A stretch of DNA of 64,000 bases, from NCBI RefSeq assembly GCF_040892545.1, contig NZ_CP156079.1, positions 124,001 to 188,000 on the forward strand, given 5' to 3'. The stretch is from Paracidovorax avenae. GTDB taxonomy: Bacteria > Pseudomonadota > Gammaproteobacteria > Burkholderiales > Burkholderiaceae_C. How positions within the stretch are numbered: the stretch's first letter is position 1; each line of letters starts with the position of its first letter. The position numbers and the translations under genes were made by a program. This document shows positions 40,540-49,257 of this stretch, one piece after another. The notes under the pieces were generated by a model, which searched no databases, was not told the origin of the DNA, and saw only the letters and a program-made list of their open reading frames with translations.

Positions 40540-41874
40540 TCAGGCGGCGACCGGCGTGGCGCTCGCCTGGTGGCCCTGGGCGCCGAAGCCGAGGAAGCCG
40601 AAATCCATCGCGGGCCGCTCGCCGCTCAGCAGCTCGGCCATCGCCTTGCCCGAGCCTGCGCCGTGCGTCCAGCCCAGCGTGCCGTGCCCCGCGTTCACCC
40701 AGAGCTTGCCCACGCGGGTGCGGCCGATGAACGGGATGTTGGTCGGCGTGGCGGGGCGCAGCCCGGTCCAGTACTGCGGATTGCCGCCTTCCTCCGGCGT
40801 GCGCGTATCGCACACGCCGGGCAGGATCTCGGCGATGCGCCGCGAGAGCATGTGGCAGCGCGCGCGGGCCACGGGGCTGTCCAGGGAGAGGTCGAAACCC
40901 CCCAGTTCGATCGTGCCGGCCACGCGCAGGAAATTGCCCAGGCGGCTCATCGCGATCTTCTTGCCGTCGTCGATGGTGGAGACCATGGGCGCGCCCTCGG
41001 GCTTGAGCAGCGGGAACGTGGCGCTGTAGCCCTTGCCGGGGTAGATGGGCAGATCCACGCCCACCGTGCGCAGCAGCGGCGCCGTATAGGAGCCGCAGGC
41101 CACCACGAACGCGTCGGCACGCAACTCCTGCGCGGCCGAGCCGGGCTCGCGGGAGCGCACCGTGGCGGCGTCGATGGCGTCGCCCGTGCGCTGCAGCCGC
41201 AGCACGTCGTGCCCGAAGAGGAACTGCGCACCCCGCTCGGCGCAGCGGCGGGCCAGCGCCTGGGTGAACACCCGGGCGTCACCGCTCTCGTCGGTGCTGG
41301 TGTAGGTGCCGCCGGTGATGCGGTCGCCATAGGCGCGGAACGCCGGCTCGATCTGCAACAGCTCGTCGCGGCTCACCAGGCGGCGCTGCACGCCGTACTG
41401 GCGCATCAGGTCCACGGCCTTGCCGGCCGCGTCGAAGGATTTCTGGTCGGTGTAGAAGTGGGCGATGCCGCGTTCGAGCCGGTGGTACTCGATGCCGGTG
41501 GAGCGCACCAGGTCCTTGAGCGCGGCATGGCTGTAGGCCCCCAGCGCCACGATCTGCTGCACGTTGCGGGCAAAGGCGGCGTCGTTGCATTGCGCGAGGA
41601 ACTTCAGGCTCCAGCGCCACTGGTCCCAGTCCAGCTGGGGACGGAACAGCAGCGGGGCTTCCTTGTCGAACATCCACTTGAGCGCCTTCCAGGGCGCCTC
41701 GCGGTTCGCCCAGGGTTCGCAATAGCTCACCGAGATCTGCGCCGCATTGGCGTAGCTGGTCTCCAGCGATGCGTCGGGCTGGCGATCGACGACGATGACT
41801 TCGTGTCCGCGCTCGAGCAGGTGCCACGCGGTGCTGATGCCGATGATGCCGGCTCCGAGGACGATGGTTTTCAT
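40540..41874 (-). CDS. dadA: D-amino acid dehydrogenase small subunit
   Basis: A 444-residue FAD-dependent membrane-associated dehydrogenase that oxidises D-amino acids (D-alanine) to 2-oxo acids, passing electrons to quinone. It begins with the dinucleotide motif VLGAGIIGISTAWHL, and carries TSYANAAQISVSYCEPWA and the C-terminal GHGTLGWTHGAGSGK typical of DadA. No alanine racemase gene (dadX) follows; an FMN reductase does. It is divergent from an ArgP-like LysR gene with 89 bp between starts. Confidence 0.93.
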   Translation of the reverse strand: MKTIVLGAGIIGISTAWHLLERGHEVIVVDRQPDASLETSYANAAQISVSYCEPWANREAPWKALKWMFDKEAPLLFRPQLDWDQWRWSLKFLAQCNDAAFARNVQQIVALGAYSHAALKDLVRSTGIEYHRLERGIAHFYTDQKSFDAAGKAVDLMRQYGVQRRLVSRDELLQIEPAFRAYGDRITGGTYTSTDESGDARVFTQALARRCAERGAQFLFGHDVLRLQRTGDAIDAATVRSREPGSAAQELRADAFVVACGSYTAPLLRTVGVDLPIYPGKGYSATFPLLKPEGAPMVSTIDDGKKIAMSRLGNFLRVAGTIELGGFDLSLDSPVARARCHMLSRRIAEILPGVCDTRTPEEGGNPQYWTGLRPATPTNIPFIGRTRVGKLWVNAGHGTLGWTHGAGSGKAMAELLSGERPAMDFGFLGFGAQGHQASATPVAA

Positions 41875-41911
41875 GGCTCCGCAGTGTGCGGCGGCGCCCG
41901 TTTTTTTTGAA

Positions 41912-41929
41912 GAGGAATTAAACTTCCTC
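41912..41929. promoter_or_regulatory. Palindrome in the dadA/LysR intergenic region
   Basis: Arms GAGGAA (41912-41917) and TTCCTC (41924-41929) around TTAAAC, preceded by a run of eight T. It lies between divergent dadA (41874) and the LysR gene (41964), and its size suits a LysR-type site. Confidence 0.5.
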
Positions 41930-41963
41930 CAAATTCATCAGTTCATCTAATGCGCCGACCGCC

Positions 41964-42878
41964 ATGAGCACCTTCGATCCCGCCGCCCTGGAATGCCTGG
42001 CCGCCATCGTGGAAGAGGGGGGCTTCGAGCGCGCTGCGCAGCGCCTGAACGTCACCCAGTCGGCCGTCTCGCAGCGCCTGCGGGCGCTGGAGGCGCAGGT
42101 GGGCTCCGTGCTGATCGTGCGCAGCCGGCCGCTCAAGCCGACGAGTGCCGGGCAGCTGCTGCTCAAGCACACCAAGCAGCTGCGCCTGCTGCGCGCCGAC
42201 CTGGAGCGCGACCTGCAGGAACTCGCCCCCAGCGCGCCCGGGGGGGCCCGCGAGGACGAGCGCATCGCCATCGCCATCAATGCCGACAGCATCGCCACCT
42301 GGGCGCTGGACGCGCTGCACGACCTGGCCCGCCAGCGCCTGCCCATCGAAATCATCGTGGACGACCAGGACTTCACCCAGGAGTGGCTGCGTTCGGGCCA
42401 GGTACTGGGCTGCGTGACCACGCTCAAGCAGGCGCTGCGGGGATGCAAGGTCGTGCCGCTGGGGGCCATGCGCTACGTGGCGGTGGCCTCTCCGGGCCTG
42501 GCGGCCCGGTATCTGCCCCAGGGACTGACGCCGCACAACTTCCGCGACGTGCCGTTCCTGTCGTTCAACCGCAAGGACGACATGCAGTCGGAATTCATCA
42601 TGCGCGCCTTCGGCCTCAAGCGCGTGGCGCTGCACCACCTCTTCGTGCCCAGCTCCGAAGGCCAGGTGCGCGCGGTGGTCGCGGGCTGGGGCGCTGGCGT
42701 GGTGCCTGAATTGCTCGCGCGTCCCGCCCTGGCCAGCGGGGCGCTGGTGGACCTCGCGCCCGGCCACGCCCTGCCGATCCAGCTCTACTGGCATTGCTGG
42801 AATCTGGAATCCGAGGTGCTGGACTCCCTCACCGAGGCCCTGATGGCCACCGCCGCGCGCTCGCTCGCTGCCGCGTGA
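41964..42878 (+). CDS. LysR-type regulator, second ArgP paralogue
   Basis: A 304-residue LysR protein. The ArgP-type N-terminus is GGFERAAQRLNVTQSAVSQRLRALE, with an ArgP-like effector domain (IAINADSIATWALDALHD, FNRKDDMQSEF, LYWHCWNLESE). It differs from the exporter-linked ArgP at 14636 in many effector residues. It is divergent from dadA, so it probably controls D-amino acid oxidation; the inducer may be a basic or D-amino acid (inference). Confidence 0.85.
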   Translation: MSTFDPAALECLAAIVEEGGFERAAQRLNVTQSAVSQRLRALEAQVGSVLIVRSRPLKPTSAGQLLLKHTKQLRLLRADLERDLQELAPSAPGGAREDERIAIAINADSIATWALDALHDLARQRLPIEIIVDDQDFTQEWLRSGQVLGCVTTLKQALRGCKVVPLGAMRYVAVASPGLAARYLPQGLTPHNFRDVPFLSFNRKDDMQSEFIMRAFGLKRVALHHLFVPSSEGQVRAVVAGWGAGVVPELLARPALASGALVDLAPGHALPIQLYWHCWNLESEVLDSLTEALMATAARSLAAA

Positions 42879-42930
42879 CTGCAACTCGACCGTGACAGTG
42901 GGTCCTTGACGCAGGCCCTAAGATGTGTAC

Positions 42931-43560
42931 ATGAATACGTCTTCCCCGCCACCCCGCCGCTCCTTCAGGGCACAGATGCACGAGGCCCGCGCTCAGGCCA
43001 TCGTCGCCGCCGCAGGCCGGTTGCTGGGCGAAAAGGGCTTCGAGGCCATGACGCTCGACGAGGTCGCCGCCCAGGTGGGCGTGGCCAAGGCCAGCCTCTA
43101 CAAGCATTTCGCCGGCAAGGAAGACCTCTGCGCCACGGCCATGGCGCGCGCGGTGGAGCGCCTGCGCGAGTTCCTCGAAGGGCTGCCCCCCGGTCTTCCC
43201 CCGCTCGACTGCCTGCAGCGGCTGCTGCGCTGGCTGCTGTCGTTGCAACTCACCGACGAACTGCCGCTGATGCTCAGCCGCAACTCCGGCCTGCAGCGGC
43301 CCCTCAAGGAGTGCGCCGCCTACCAGAGCGCCCTGCAATGCGTGAGTGCCCGGGTCATGGAATGGATCACCGCCGCGCAGGGCGAAGGCCTGCTGAGCCG
43401 GGTGCTGCCGGCCGAGGTGATCCTCTATTCCATCTATGCCCGCAGCGCCGACCCACTGCTGTCCATGCTGCGCGAGCACAGTGGCTGCTCCGATGAACAG
43501 ATCGTGGACTGGGCGGTGCAGACCTGCTTCGATGGGTTGAAAAGCAGGTCATCCCCCTGA
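42931..43560 (+). CDS. TetR family regulator
   Basis: A 209-residue regulator. The helix-turn-helix at about residues 20-70 is AMTLDEVAAQVGVAKASLYKHFAGKEDL; the ligand domain has no close recognisable subgroup. The ATG at 42931 follows GTG 42925 in frame (alternative). The start lies inside a TGTACA palindrome, which would allow autorepression. The last codons (Ser-Ser-Pro-stop) coincide with a repeat fragment. Its target is not obvious; both neighbours have their own logic. Confidence 0.87.
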   Translation: MNTSSPPPRRSFRAQMHEARAQAIVAAAGRLLGEKGFEAMTLDEVAAQVGVAKASLYKHFAGKEDLCATAMARAVERLREFLEGLPPGLPPLDCLQRLLRWLLSLQLTDELPLMLSRNSGLQRPLKECAAYQSALQCVSARVMEWITAAQGEGLLSRVLPAEVILYSIYARSADPLLSMLREHSGCSDEQIVDWAVQTCFDGLKSRSSP

Positions 43561-43582
43561 ATGAGGCCTGCTCTGCGGCCTT
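43553..43582 (+). repeat. Degenerate, internally deleted copy of the dispersed repeat
   Basis: It contains the left end CCCCCTGA (overlapping the tetR stop codon) joined almost directly to GGCCTGCTCTGCGGCC, which matches the right end of the 34898 copy at 15 of 16 positions. The central stem-loops are missing. Confidence 0.5.
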
Positions 43583-43601
43583 CCGATGGCAAGCCGCTGC
43601 T

Positions 43602-44027
43602 TCAGCGCACCAGCAGCACGGGGACCCGGCTGCTGGCCAGCACCTGGGTGCTCACCGAGCCCATGACGAGCTGGCCCAAGGCGCCGTGGCCGTGGGAGCC
43701 CATGACCAGCAGGTCGAACTTGCCCGCATCGGCGGCCTTGGCGATGGTTTCGCCCACGGGGCCGGTCTTCACGAGGCGCCTGGCAGTGATGCCGTGGCGG
43801 GCGAGGAACTTGGCGACGGGGCCGATGACCTTCTCGGCCTCGTCGGCGTAGTACTTCTCGACCACGTCCTTGCCCAGCGCGGCGCGGGCCCGGGGAGGCA
43901 GCGGCGACTGCACCGTGATGGCGGTCACATCGTGCGCTCCGCCTGCGAGCAGTTCGTCGTGCGTGGCGAGGTAGGCCAGCATCTTCTTGGTATAGGCGCT
44001 GCCGTCGACGGCCAGAAGGATCTTCAT
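43602..44027 (-). CDS. Universal stress protein, UspA family
   Basis: A 141-residue single-domain protein starting MKILLAVDGS, with the ATP-binding signature GxxG-x9-GS (GSHG, HGALGQLVM, GS) near residues 110-125. ATP-binding UspA proteins modulate stress survival in the cytoplasm. It is monocistronic on the minus strand. Confidence 0.93.
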   Translation of the reverse strand: MKILLAVDGSAYTKKMLAYLATHDELLAGGAHDVTAITVQSPLPPRARAALGKDVVEKYYADEAEKVIGPVAKFLARHGITARRLVKTGPVGETIAKAADAGKFDLLVMGSHGHGALGQLVMGSVSTQVLASSRVPVLLVR

Positions 44028-44153
44028 GGTGGAAAGGCTCTCACGAAAGGATGAAGGAAGACTAAAGCGCGCCTGTGCCTGTTGTCTTGACCTGGGTCAT
44101 CTTTGTGCTGCCGTGCGCGTGCGGGCCGGGGTTGCGGGCTCCCCGTGGCGCCA

Positions 44154-45005
44154 TCATACGGTGACGGTGAAATGCGGCCGGAAGGTTTCCTGCTCTCCCT
44201 TGCCGGCATAGCCCAGCGGGTTCGCGACCACGCGGCAGGCCCACGTGCTGCCGTCCGGGCGGGTGCCCTGGGCGGTGTAGTCGCTGGGGGCATGCAGGTG
44301 GCCGTGCATCCAGACCCGTGCCAGGGGCAGCAGGTCGTCGAGCGCGTTGCAGAAGCCTGCCGTGCCGGGTACCAGGCCATAGCGGGGGTCGGCGCTGCGC
44401 AGGCTGGGAGCGAAGTGAGTGACCGCTACTGTCGGTCCGTCAAAAGGGACCTGCAGTGCGCCGCGCAGCCAGTCCTGGCAGCGCAGCGCCTCCTCGCGCA
44501 TCGTCTCGGCCAGGAAGGGCTCGCCGTCGCGCGTGCCTCCGGTCTTGCGCAGGTAGAAATTGGCGGCGCGGAAGGCCTTGTCCCGGTGGCGCAGCAACCG
44601 CGCCATGTCGGCGCCCCCGTCGCTCTTGTCCAGGGCCAGTGCGTCGAAGTCGCTCCAGAGCGTGGTGCCCACGAAGCGCACGCCCTGCAGCTCCACCGTT
44701 TCGCGGTCGAGCCATTGCAGGCCCAGCCGGTCGCAGGTGGCGCGCAGGCGGTCCCGCGCCGCGTCGAAGTCGTGCAGGTCGTATTCATGGTTGCCCGGCA
44801 CGAACAGCACCGGCACGGGCCAGCCGGCATGCTGGGGCAGCGGGGAGAAGCGTGCCAGCCCGAAGTCGTCGTCCGCGAGGCGGGAACCGGTCTGGTAGGA
44901 GCCGATGTCCCCGGCCAGGACGAGCAGGTCGGCCCCGGGTGCGGGACTGGGCTGGAACGCGGGGTGGGCCTCCAGGTGCAGGTCGGACAGCAATTGGATC
45001 TTCAT
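44154..45005 (-). CDS. Calcineurin-like metallophosphoesterase
   Basis: A 283-residue binuclear metallophosphoesterase with all five blocks: LLSDLHLE, LAGDIGS, VPGNHEYD, AVTHFAPS and WMHGHLHAPSDY. It is cytoplasmic; the substrate (nucleotide, phosphodiester or protein phosphate) is unknown. Its ATG (45005) overlaps the TGA of the upstream LysR gene (ATGA), so the two are co-translated. The family also includes UDP-diacylglucosamine hydrolase relatives, but this one lacks LpxH-specific features that I can recognise. Confidence 0.87.
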   Translation of the reverse strand: MKIQLLSDLHLEAHPAFQPSPAPGADLLVLAGDIGSYQTGSRLADDDFGLARFSPLPQHAGWPVPVLFVPGNHEYDLHDFDAARDRLRATCDRLGLQWLDRETVELQGVRFVGTTLWSDFDALALDKSDGGADMARLLRHRDKAFRAANFYLRKTGGTRDGEPFLAETMREEALRCQDWLRGALQVPFDGPTVAVTHFAPSLRSADPRYGLVPGTAGFCNALDDLLPLARVWMHGHLHAPSDYTAQGTRPDGSTWACRVVANPLGYAGKGEQETFRPHFTVTV

Positions 45006-46003
45006 GCCCCCGGATTCTCCGGGGCGGGCGCTGCCGTGGCTGCCGGAGGGTGCGCCGCCGTGTGCCGGGCCGAGCGCGCCATGGCGTCCCGCAGCCAGAG
45101 GTGGGCGGCGTCGTGGCGCTTGCGGCGGTGCCAGAGCGCATCGACGTGCACGGTGGGCAGCGGCATGGGCAGCGGGCGCCAGACGAGTTCCCCGCCCAGG
45201 CTGGCCACGCCCACGAAGTGGCGCGGCAGCACGGTGAGCAGGTCGGTGGTCGCGACCACCCGGCCGGCAGTGAAGAACTGGTTCACGGTGAGGACGATGC
45301 GCCGCTCGCGGCCGAGCGCGGTCAGGGCCTCGTCGATGAAGCCGTAGGGCTTGCCGGAAAAGCTCACCAGCAGATGGCGGGCCGCGCAGTACTGGTCCAG
45401 CGTGAGCGGTTCGCGCGCCAGGGGATGGTCCTGGCGCATCACGCAGACATACTCGCCGTCGTAGAGCCGCAGGCTTTCATAGGCGATGACGCTGTCGGTC
45501 TGCGCCCGGGCCGTGAGGTCGGCCATCACGGCGGGGAAGTAGCCCACGGCCATGTCGGTGGATTCGTCGTCCAGCAGGCTGCGCGGATCGCGCGTGGTCA
45601 GCGGCACCACCCGCAGCGACACGCCGGGGGCCTCGCGCTCCACGATCTCCACCAGCGGGGGGATCAGCGTGGCGCCGGTGGCGTCGGCCATGGCGAGCAC
45701 GAAGGTGGAGTTCGCCGAGCCCGGATCGAAGGTGCCGGGGGCGAGCGACTGCTGCAACTGGGCCAGCGCCTGCCTTACCGGGGGCCAGAGGGCCAGGGCC
45801 CGGGGCGTGGGCTCCACTCCCTGCCCGCTGCGCACCACGAGATCGTCGCCCATCACCTCACGCAGGCGGCGCAGGGCATTGCTCACCGCGGGCTGCGTGA
45901 GCGCGAGCTTGGCGGCGGCGCGGGTGAGGTTGCGCTCGGCCATGACCTCGTCGAAGACGCGCAGAAGGTTCAGGTCGAGCGAGCGGAAATTGACGGGCTG
46001 CAT
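45002..46003 (-). CDS. LysR-type transcriptional regulator
   Basis: A 333-residue LysR protein. The helix-turn-helix is NLTRAAAKLALTQPAVSNALRRLRE (NodD/NahR-like group); the effector domain follows to about residue 300, then an Ala/Pro tail. It is first gene of a two-gene unit with the metallophosphoesterase, an unusual pairing, since LysR genes are normally divergent from their targets. It starts at ATG 46003. Confidence 0.88.
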   Translation of the reverse strand: MQPVNFRSLDLNLLRVFDEVMAERNLTRAAAKLALTQPAVSNALRRLREVMGDDLVVRSGQGVEPTPRALALWPPVRQALAQLQQSLAPGTFDPGSANSTFVLAMADATGATLIPPLVEIVEREAPGVSLRVVPLTTRDPRSLLDDESTDMAVGYFPAVMADLTARAQTDSVIAYESLRLYDGEYVCVMRQDHPLAREPLTLDQYCAARHLLVSFSGKPYGFIDEALTALGRERRIVLTVNQFFTAGRVVATTDLLTVLPRHFVGVASLGGELVWRPLPMPLPTVHVDALWHRRKRHDAAHLWLRDAMARSARHTAAHPPAATAAPAPENPGA

Positions 46004-46129
46004 GCCTGAACCATCATCGCTGTGAATGTCTGGGATTCAAAATATAAAGTGGAACAACCCTGGGGTAAACCCTAAGATACCTCCATTCGCCCGGCAACTT
46101 CGCCACAAGCGTTTGAGAGGGTCTGCATC

Positions 46130-46561
46130 ATGACGAACTTTGTACACATCGACTACCGTACCGAACATCCTGGCGTGGCACGCGCCGAACAGGCTGCCGC
46201 CACGCTGAAGAGCGCCTTCGAAGGCGCACGCGGCGCCTCCTCGCTGCTCCTGGCCGCCGTCGTGGCTGCCGTGCTGGTGGTGGCCAACCAGATCATCGAA
46301 ACCTGGAGCGAGGGCCACACCCTCACCGCCTGGATGGTGCTCTGGCTGATCGCCTTCACCGCCCTGGCCCTGCTGGCCGGCCCCGTCCGCCGCGCTGCGT
46401 CCATGCTGCGCGCCGGCTTCCACGCCTGGAAGGAAGCCCGCCGCCGGGAAGCCGAAGACGAAAAGACCTGGAATGCCGCCCTGCACGATGCCCGCATCAT
46501 GGCCGATCTGAGCCGCGCCATGAACGGTATCGCCGTGGACAACATCCGCCGCTACTATTGA
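46130..46561 (+). CDS. Small two-pass membrane protein of unknown function
   Basis: A 143-residue protein. Two hydrophobic segments lie at about residues 38-57 (SLLLAAVVAAVLVVANQII) and 66-87 (AWMVLWLIAFTALALLAGPV), with a charged C-terminal helix rich in Glu, Lys and Arg ending MNGIAVDNIRRYY. The topology would leave both ends in the cytoplasm. No family is recognised beyond conserved hypothetical. It is its own transcription unit with a strong terminator at 46623. Confidence 0.75.
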   Translation: MTNFVHIDYRTEHPGVARAEQAAATLKSAFEGARGASSLLLAAVVAAVLVVANQIIETWSEGHTLTAWMVLWLIAFTALALLAGPVRRAASMLRAGFHAWKEARRREAEDEKTWNAALHDARIMADLSRAMNGIAVDNIRRYY

Positions 46562-46622
46562 TCAGGCTCCGGGCCATCGGCCCGGAGAGGCCGGCCGGGG
46601 CCACGACCCGGCACCTTTTTCA

Positions 46623-46645
46623 GGGCACCGCGAGGTGCCCTTTTT
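46623..46645 (+). terminator. Strong intrinsic terminator
   Basis: Perfect stem GGGCACC (46623-46629) and GGTGCCC (46634-46640) with a GCGA tetraloop, followed by TTTTT. It ends the membrane-protein transcript and faces the convergent ABC operon. Confidence 0.85.
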
Positions 46646-46695
46646 CGTGGGCGCCCGAAAAGCGGGCGGTTGTTCCCGTCCGGCCGCTCCGGCGC

Positions 46696-47271
46696 CTATT
46701 GCAGCAGGCAGTCCGCCACGCGGGCCAGCATGTCCGCCACATCGGCCACCGGCACCGCGCCCGGCAGGGCCACGTCGCCGTGCATCACGAAGACGGGCGT
46801 GCCCCATTTCAGGCCCAGCGCCATTTCCGACAGCGTGCCCATGTTGCCGCCGATGGCGACCAGGCACACGGCGCTGCGGGCGATGAGCGCGTTGCGCATC
46901 TCCCCCATGCCCGTGGGCAGGGCAACGCCCAGCCAGGGGTTGGCGTTGCGTTCGTCCTCCTCGGGCAGGAGGCCGATGGCGATGCCGCCCGCCTCGGCCG
47001 CGCCCTGCGATGCGGCGGCCATGACCCCTCCGCGCCCGCCGCAGACGATGGCCATGCCCGCGCCGGCGAGGGCCCGGGCCACCTGGCGTGCGGCGCTGCA
47101 TTCGCGCTCGCCGCCGTCGCCCGGGCCGATGATGCCCACCGGCCGGCGATGGCGCCGGGGGCCGCTCTGGCGCCCGGCCAGCTGCTGCAGGGCCTGCCGC
47201 ACGCCGGGCGGCAGGGCGTCCGGTCCGCCGTCTGCGGCACCATGGGCGCTGTCAGTGCGTTGTGTTTGCAT
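46696..47271 (-). CDS. SLOG/LOG-domain protein (TIGR00725-like)
   Basis: A 191-residue Rossmann-like protein: VGIIGPGDGGERECSAARQVARALA, then VCGGRGGVMAAASQGA, and later the family's GEMRNALIARSAVCLVAIGGNMGTLSEMALGLKWGTPVF. These are SLOG-superfamily motifs, related to cytokinin phosphoribohydrolase LOG and MoCo-carrier proteins. The exact nucleotide ligand is unknown. It starts at ATG 47271, inside the end of the upstream permease gene (20-nt overlap), so it is the last gene of the ABC operon. Confidence 0.75.
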   Translation of the reverse strand: MQTQRTDSAHGAADGGPDALPPGVRQALQQLAGRQSGPRRHRRPVGIIGPGDGGERECSAARQVARALAGAGMAIVCGGRGGVMAAASQGAAEAGGIAIGLLPEEDERNANPWLGVALPTGMGEMRNALIARSAVCLVAIGGNMGTLSEMALGLKWGTPVFVMHGDVALPGAVPVADVADMLARVADCLLQ

Positions 47272-48085
47272 GCGTTGTCGTCCGTTCCCGCCGGCGTGCC
47301 AGCGCGTCGCCTGCGCCCATCACGATGACGCACAGCGCCATCAGCAGCAGAGAGAGGGCCGCCGCCACGCCGAAATCCGATCCGCCGTCGCCCACCTGGG
47401 CATAGAGCATCAGCGGAAGAATATTGAGCTGCGTGCCCGCCAATGCCAGCGCCGTGCCGTAGGTGCCCATGGCGATGGCCGCCACCAGGCAGGCATTGGA
47501 CAGCACCGAGGGGGCCACCTGGGCCAGCACCGTGTCGCTGAAGGCGCGCCAGCGCGTGGCGCCCAGGGTGCGCGCGGCCTGCAGGGGGCGCAGGTCGAGG
47601 TTGGCGAACACGGGGTAGAGCGACAGGGCCACCCGCGGCACCAGGTAATAGGCATAGGCCAGGCCCAGGCCGCCCGCGCCGTAGATCCAGCTGCCCGTGC
47701 GCGCCGGGTCGGCGCCCAGGCGGGCCAGCAGCTGGGTGGCGAAGCCCGCCCGGCCGAACGCAAGGATGAAGCCGTAGGCGATCACCAGCCCCGAGAACGC
47801 CAGCGGCAGGCCCAGCAGGGCCATCATCCAGCGCCTGCGGGCGGCCGGCTGGCGCGCCAGCTCGATGGCCACGGCCGTGCCCACCAGGGCCGACACGCCG
47901 CCGGCCGTGAGGCCCAGCGCCAGCGTGTTGCGCAGCGCGGCGGGCAGCAGCGGGTTGGCGAAGAGCCGGCCGAAGGCGCTGCCGCGTTCGGCGAAGGCCT
48001 CGGGCAGCAGCGCGGCCAGCGGCAGCGCGAAGAAGAGCGCCATGAAGGCCCAGGCAGGCCAGGCGCCGAAGCGGCGGATGATCAC
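47252..48085 (-). CDS. ABC transporter permease (second, PhnV/FbpB-type)
   Basis: A 277-residue inner-membrane permease with about six segments and an EAA-type loop (AARTLGATRWRAFSDTVLAQVAPSV). It is the partner of the permease at 50283. It lies 20 nt downstream of the binding-protein gene and overlaps the SLOG gene by 20 nt. Confidence 0.85.
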   Translation of the reverse strand: MIIRRFGAWPAWAFMALFFALPLAALLPEAFAERGSAFGRLFANPLLPAALRNTLALGLTAGGVSALVGTAVAIELARQPAARRRWMMALLGLPLAFSGLVIAYGFILAFGRAGFATQLLARLGADPARTGSWIYGAGGLGLAYAYYLVPRVALSLYPVFANLDLRPLQAARTLGATRWRAFSDTVLAQVAPSVLSNACLVAAIAMGTYGTALALAGTQLNILPLMLYAQVGDGGSDFGVAAALSLLLMALCVIVMGAGDALARRRERTTTHANTTH

Positions 48086-48105
48086 GTCAGGTCACATTCC
48101 GCGCG

Positions 48106-49191
48106 TCACTTGCCGGCCAGCGCCACCTGGGCCCAGAGCTGGTCCACCTCGGCCTTGCGGGCGGCGGCCTTGACCACGTCCAGCGGGCGGATCTGCGGCG
48201 CGGCGGGCATCCTGGCGGCGATGTCGGCGGGCAGCGGCGTGCCGGGCACGGCCGGGCGCACGAAGCCCTGGGCGAAAAGCTGCTGGCCGGCGGTGCTCAT
48301 GATGAAGTTGAGCCACAGCTTGCCGGCGTTGGGGTTGGGGCCGTTCTTGACCAGGCTGATGGCGTAGGGCGCGGCCACGCTGGCCTCCTTGGGGATGACC
48401 ACGGCGCAGTCGTCGCCCATGCCGTCGCTGTACTTGGCCTTGAGACCGTCGTTCTCGTAGCCGATCCAGACGGGGATCTCGCCCTTGAGGAACTTGGCAT
48501 AGGGCGTGGTGCCTTCCACGCGCTGCACGTTGCCGGCTGCATGCAGGCGGCCCAGGTAGTCGATGCCGGGCTTGACGTCGTCCACGCTGCCGCCGTTGGC
48601 ATAGGCGGCGGCGAAGGCCATGACCTGGCCCACGCCGGTGCTGCGCGGGTCCAGATAGGTGACGGCGCCCTTGTATTCGGGCTTGAGCAGGTCGGCCCAG
48701 CCGGCGGGCACGTTCCTGACCAGCTTCCTGTTGACCAGGAAGGCGATGTTCAGCGTGTGGATGGTGAACCAGCGGCCTTCGGCCTCGCGGAAGACCTCCG
48801 GGAGCTTTTCGAAGTGCAGCGGCTTGAAGGGCGCGACCACGTCCTTCTTCACCGCATCGACGGCCGAGGCGGCGAAGTAGTAGGCGGTGTCGGCCTGCGG
48901 GCGGCGGCGCATCTTCTCGAGCGCGACCACGGTGGCGGCCGAACCCAGGTCGTTGTAGGTCAGCTCGATCTCGGGGTAGCGCTTCTTGAAGTCGCGGAAC
49001 AGCGATTTCCAGTTGGCCCATTCGGGGCCGGTGTCGAAGGAGACGCACAGGCCTTCCTTCTTCGCCTCGTCATAGAGGGCGCGCTCGCCGGCGTAGAGCT
49101 CGGCACCTTCGAAGGCGAAGGCGGCGCGGGTCGTGAGCAGGGAGGCCAGGGGCAGGGTGCCGGCGGCCTGGAGGAGATGTCTGCGTTGCAT
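48106..49191 (-). CDS. ABC transporter periplasmic substrate-binding protein
   Basis: A 361-residue family-1 binding protein (iron/thiamine/2-aminoethylphosphonate type). The signal MQRRHLLQAAGTLPLASLL has a twin-arginine-like RR, with cleavage near AFAFEG. Mature motifs include PEIELTYNDLGSAATV, NIAFLVNRKLVRNVPAGWADLLKPEYKG and WIGYENDGLKAKYSDG. The ligand cannot be told from sequence. It is flanked by ATPase and permease genes on the same strand. Confidence 0.85.
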   Translation of the reverse strand: MQRRHLLQAAGTLPLASLLTTRAAFAFEGAELYAGERALYDEAKKEGLCVSFDTGPEWANWKSLFRDFKKRYPEIELTYNDLGSAATVVALEKMRRRPQADTAYYFAASAVDAVKKDVVAPFKPLHFEKLPEVFREAEGRWFTIHTLNIAFLVNRKLVRNVPAGWADLLKPEYKGAVTYLDPRSTGVGQVMAFAAAYANGGSVDDVKPGIDYLGRLHAAGNVQRVEGTTPYAKFLKGEIPVWIGYENDGLKAKYSDGMGDDCAVVIPKEASVAAPYAISLVKNGPNPNAGKLWLNFIMSTAGQQLFAQGFVRPAVPGTPLPADIAARMPAAPQIRPLDVVKAAARKAEVDQLWAQVALAGK

Positions 49192-49257
49192 GGAAAGGCT
49201 CCTGGAGGAAGGGAGAAGGCGGATGAATGGAAGGAAGGCGCGGATGGCGGGAACCCG

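Noticed and set aside
42906..42924. TTGACG and TAAGAT as a sigma-70 promoter of the tetR gene at 42931
   Set aside because: The two elements are only 7 bp apart, far from the required spacing of about 17.
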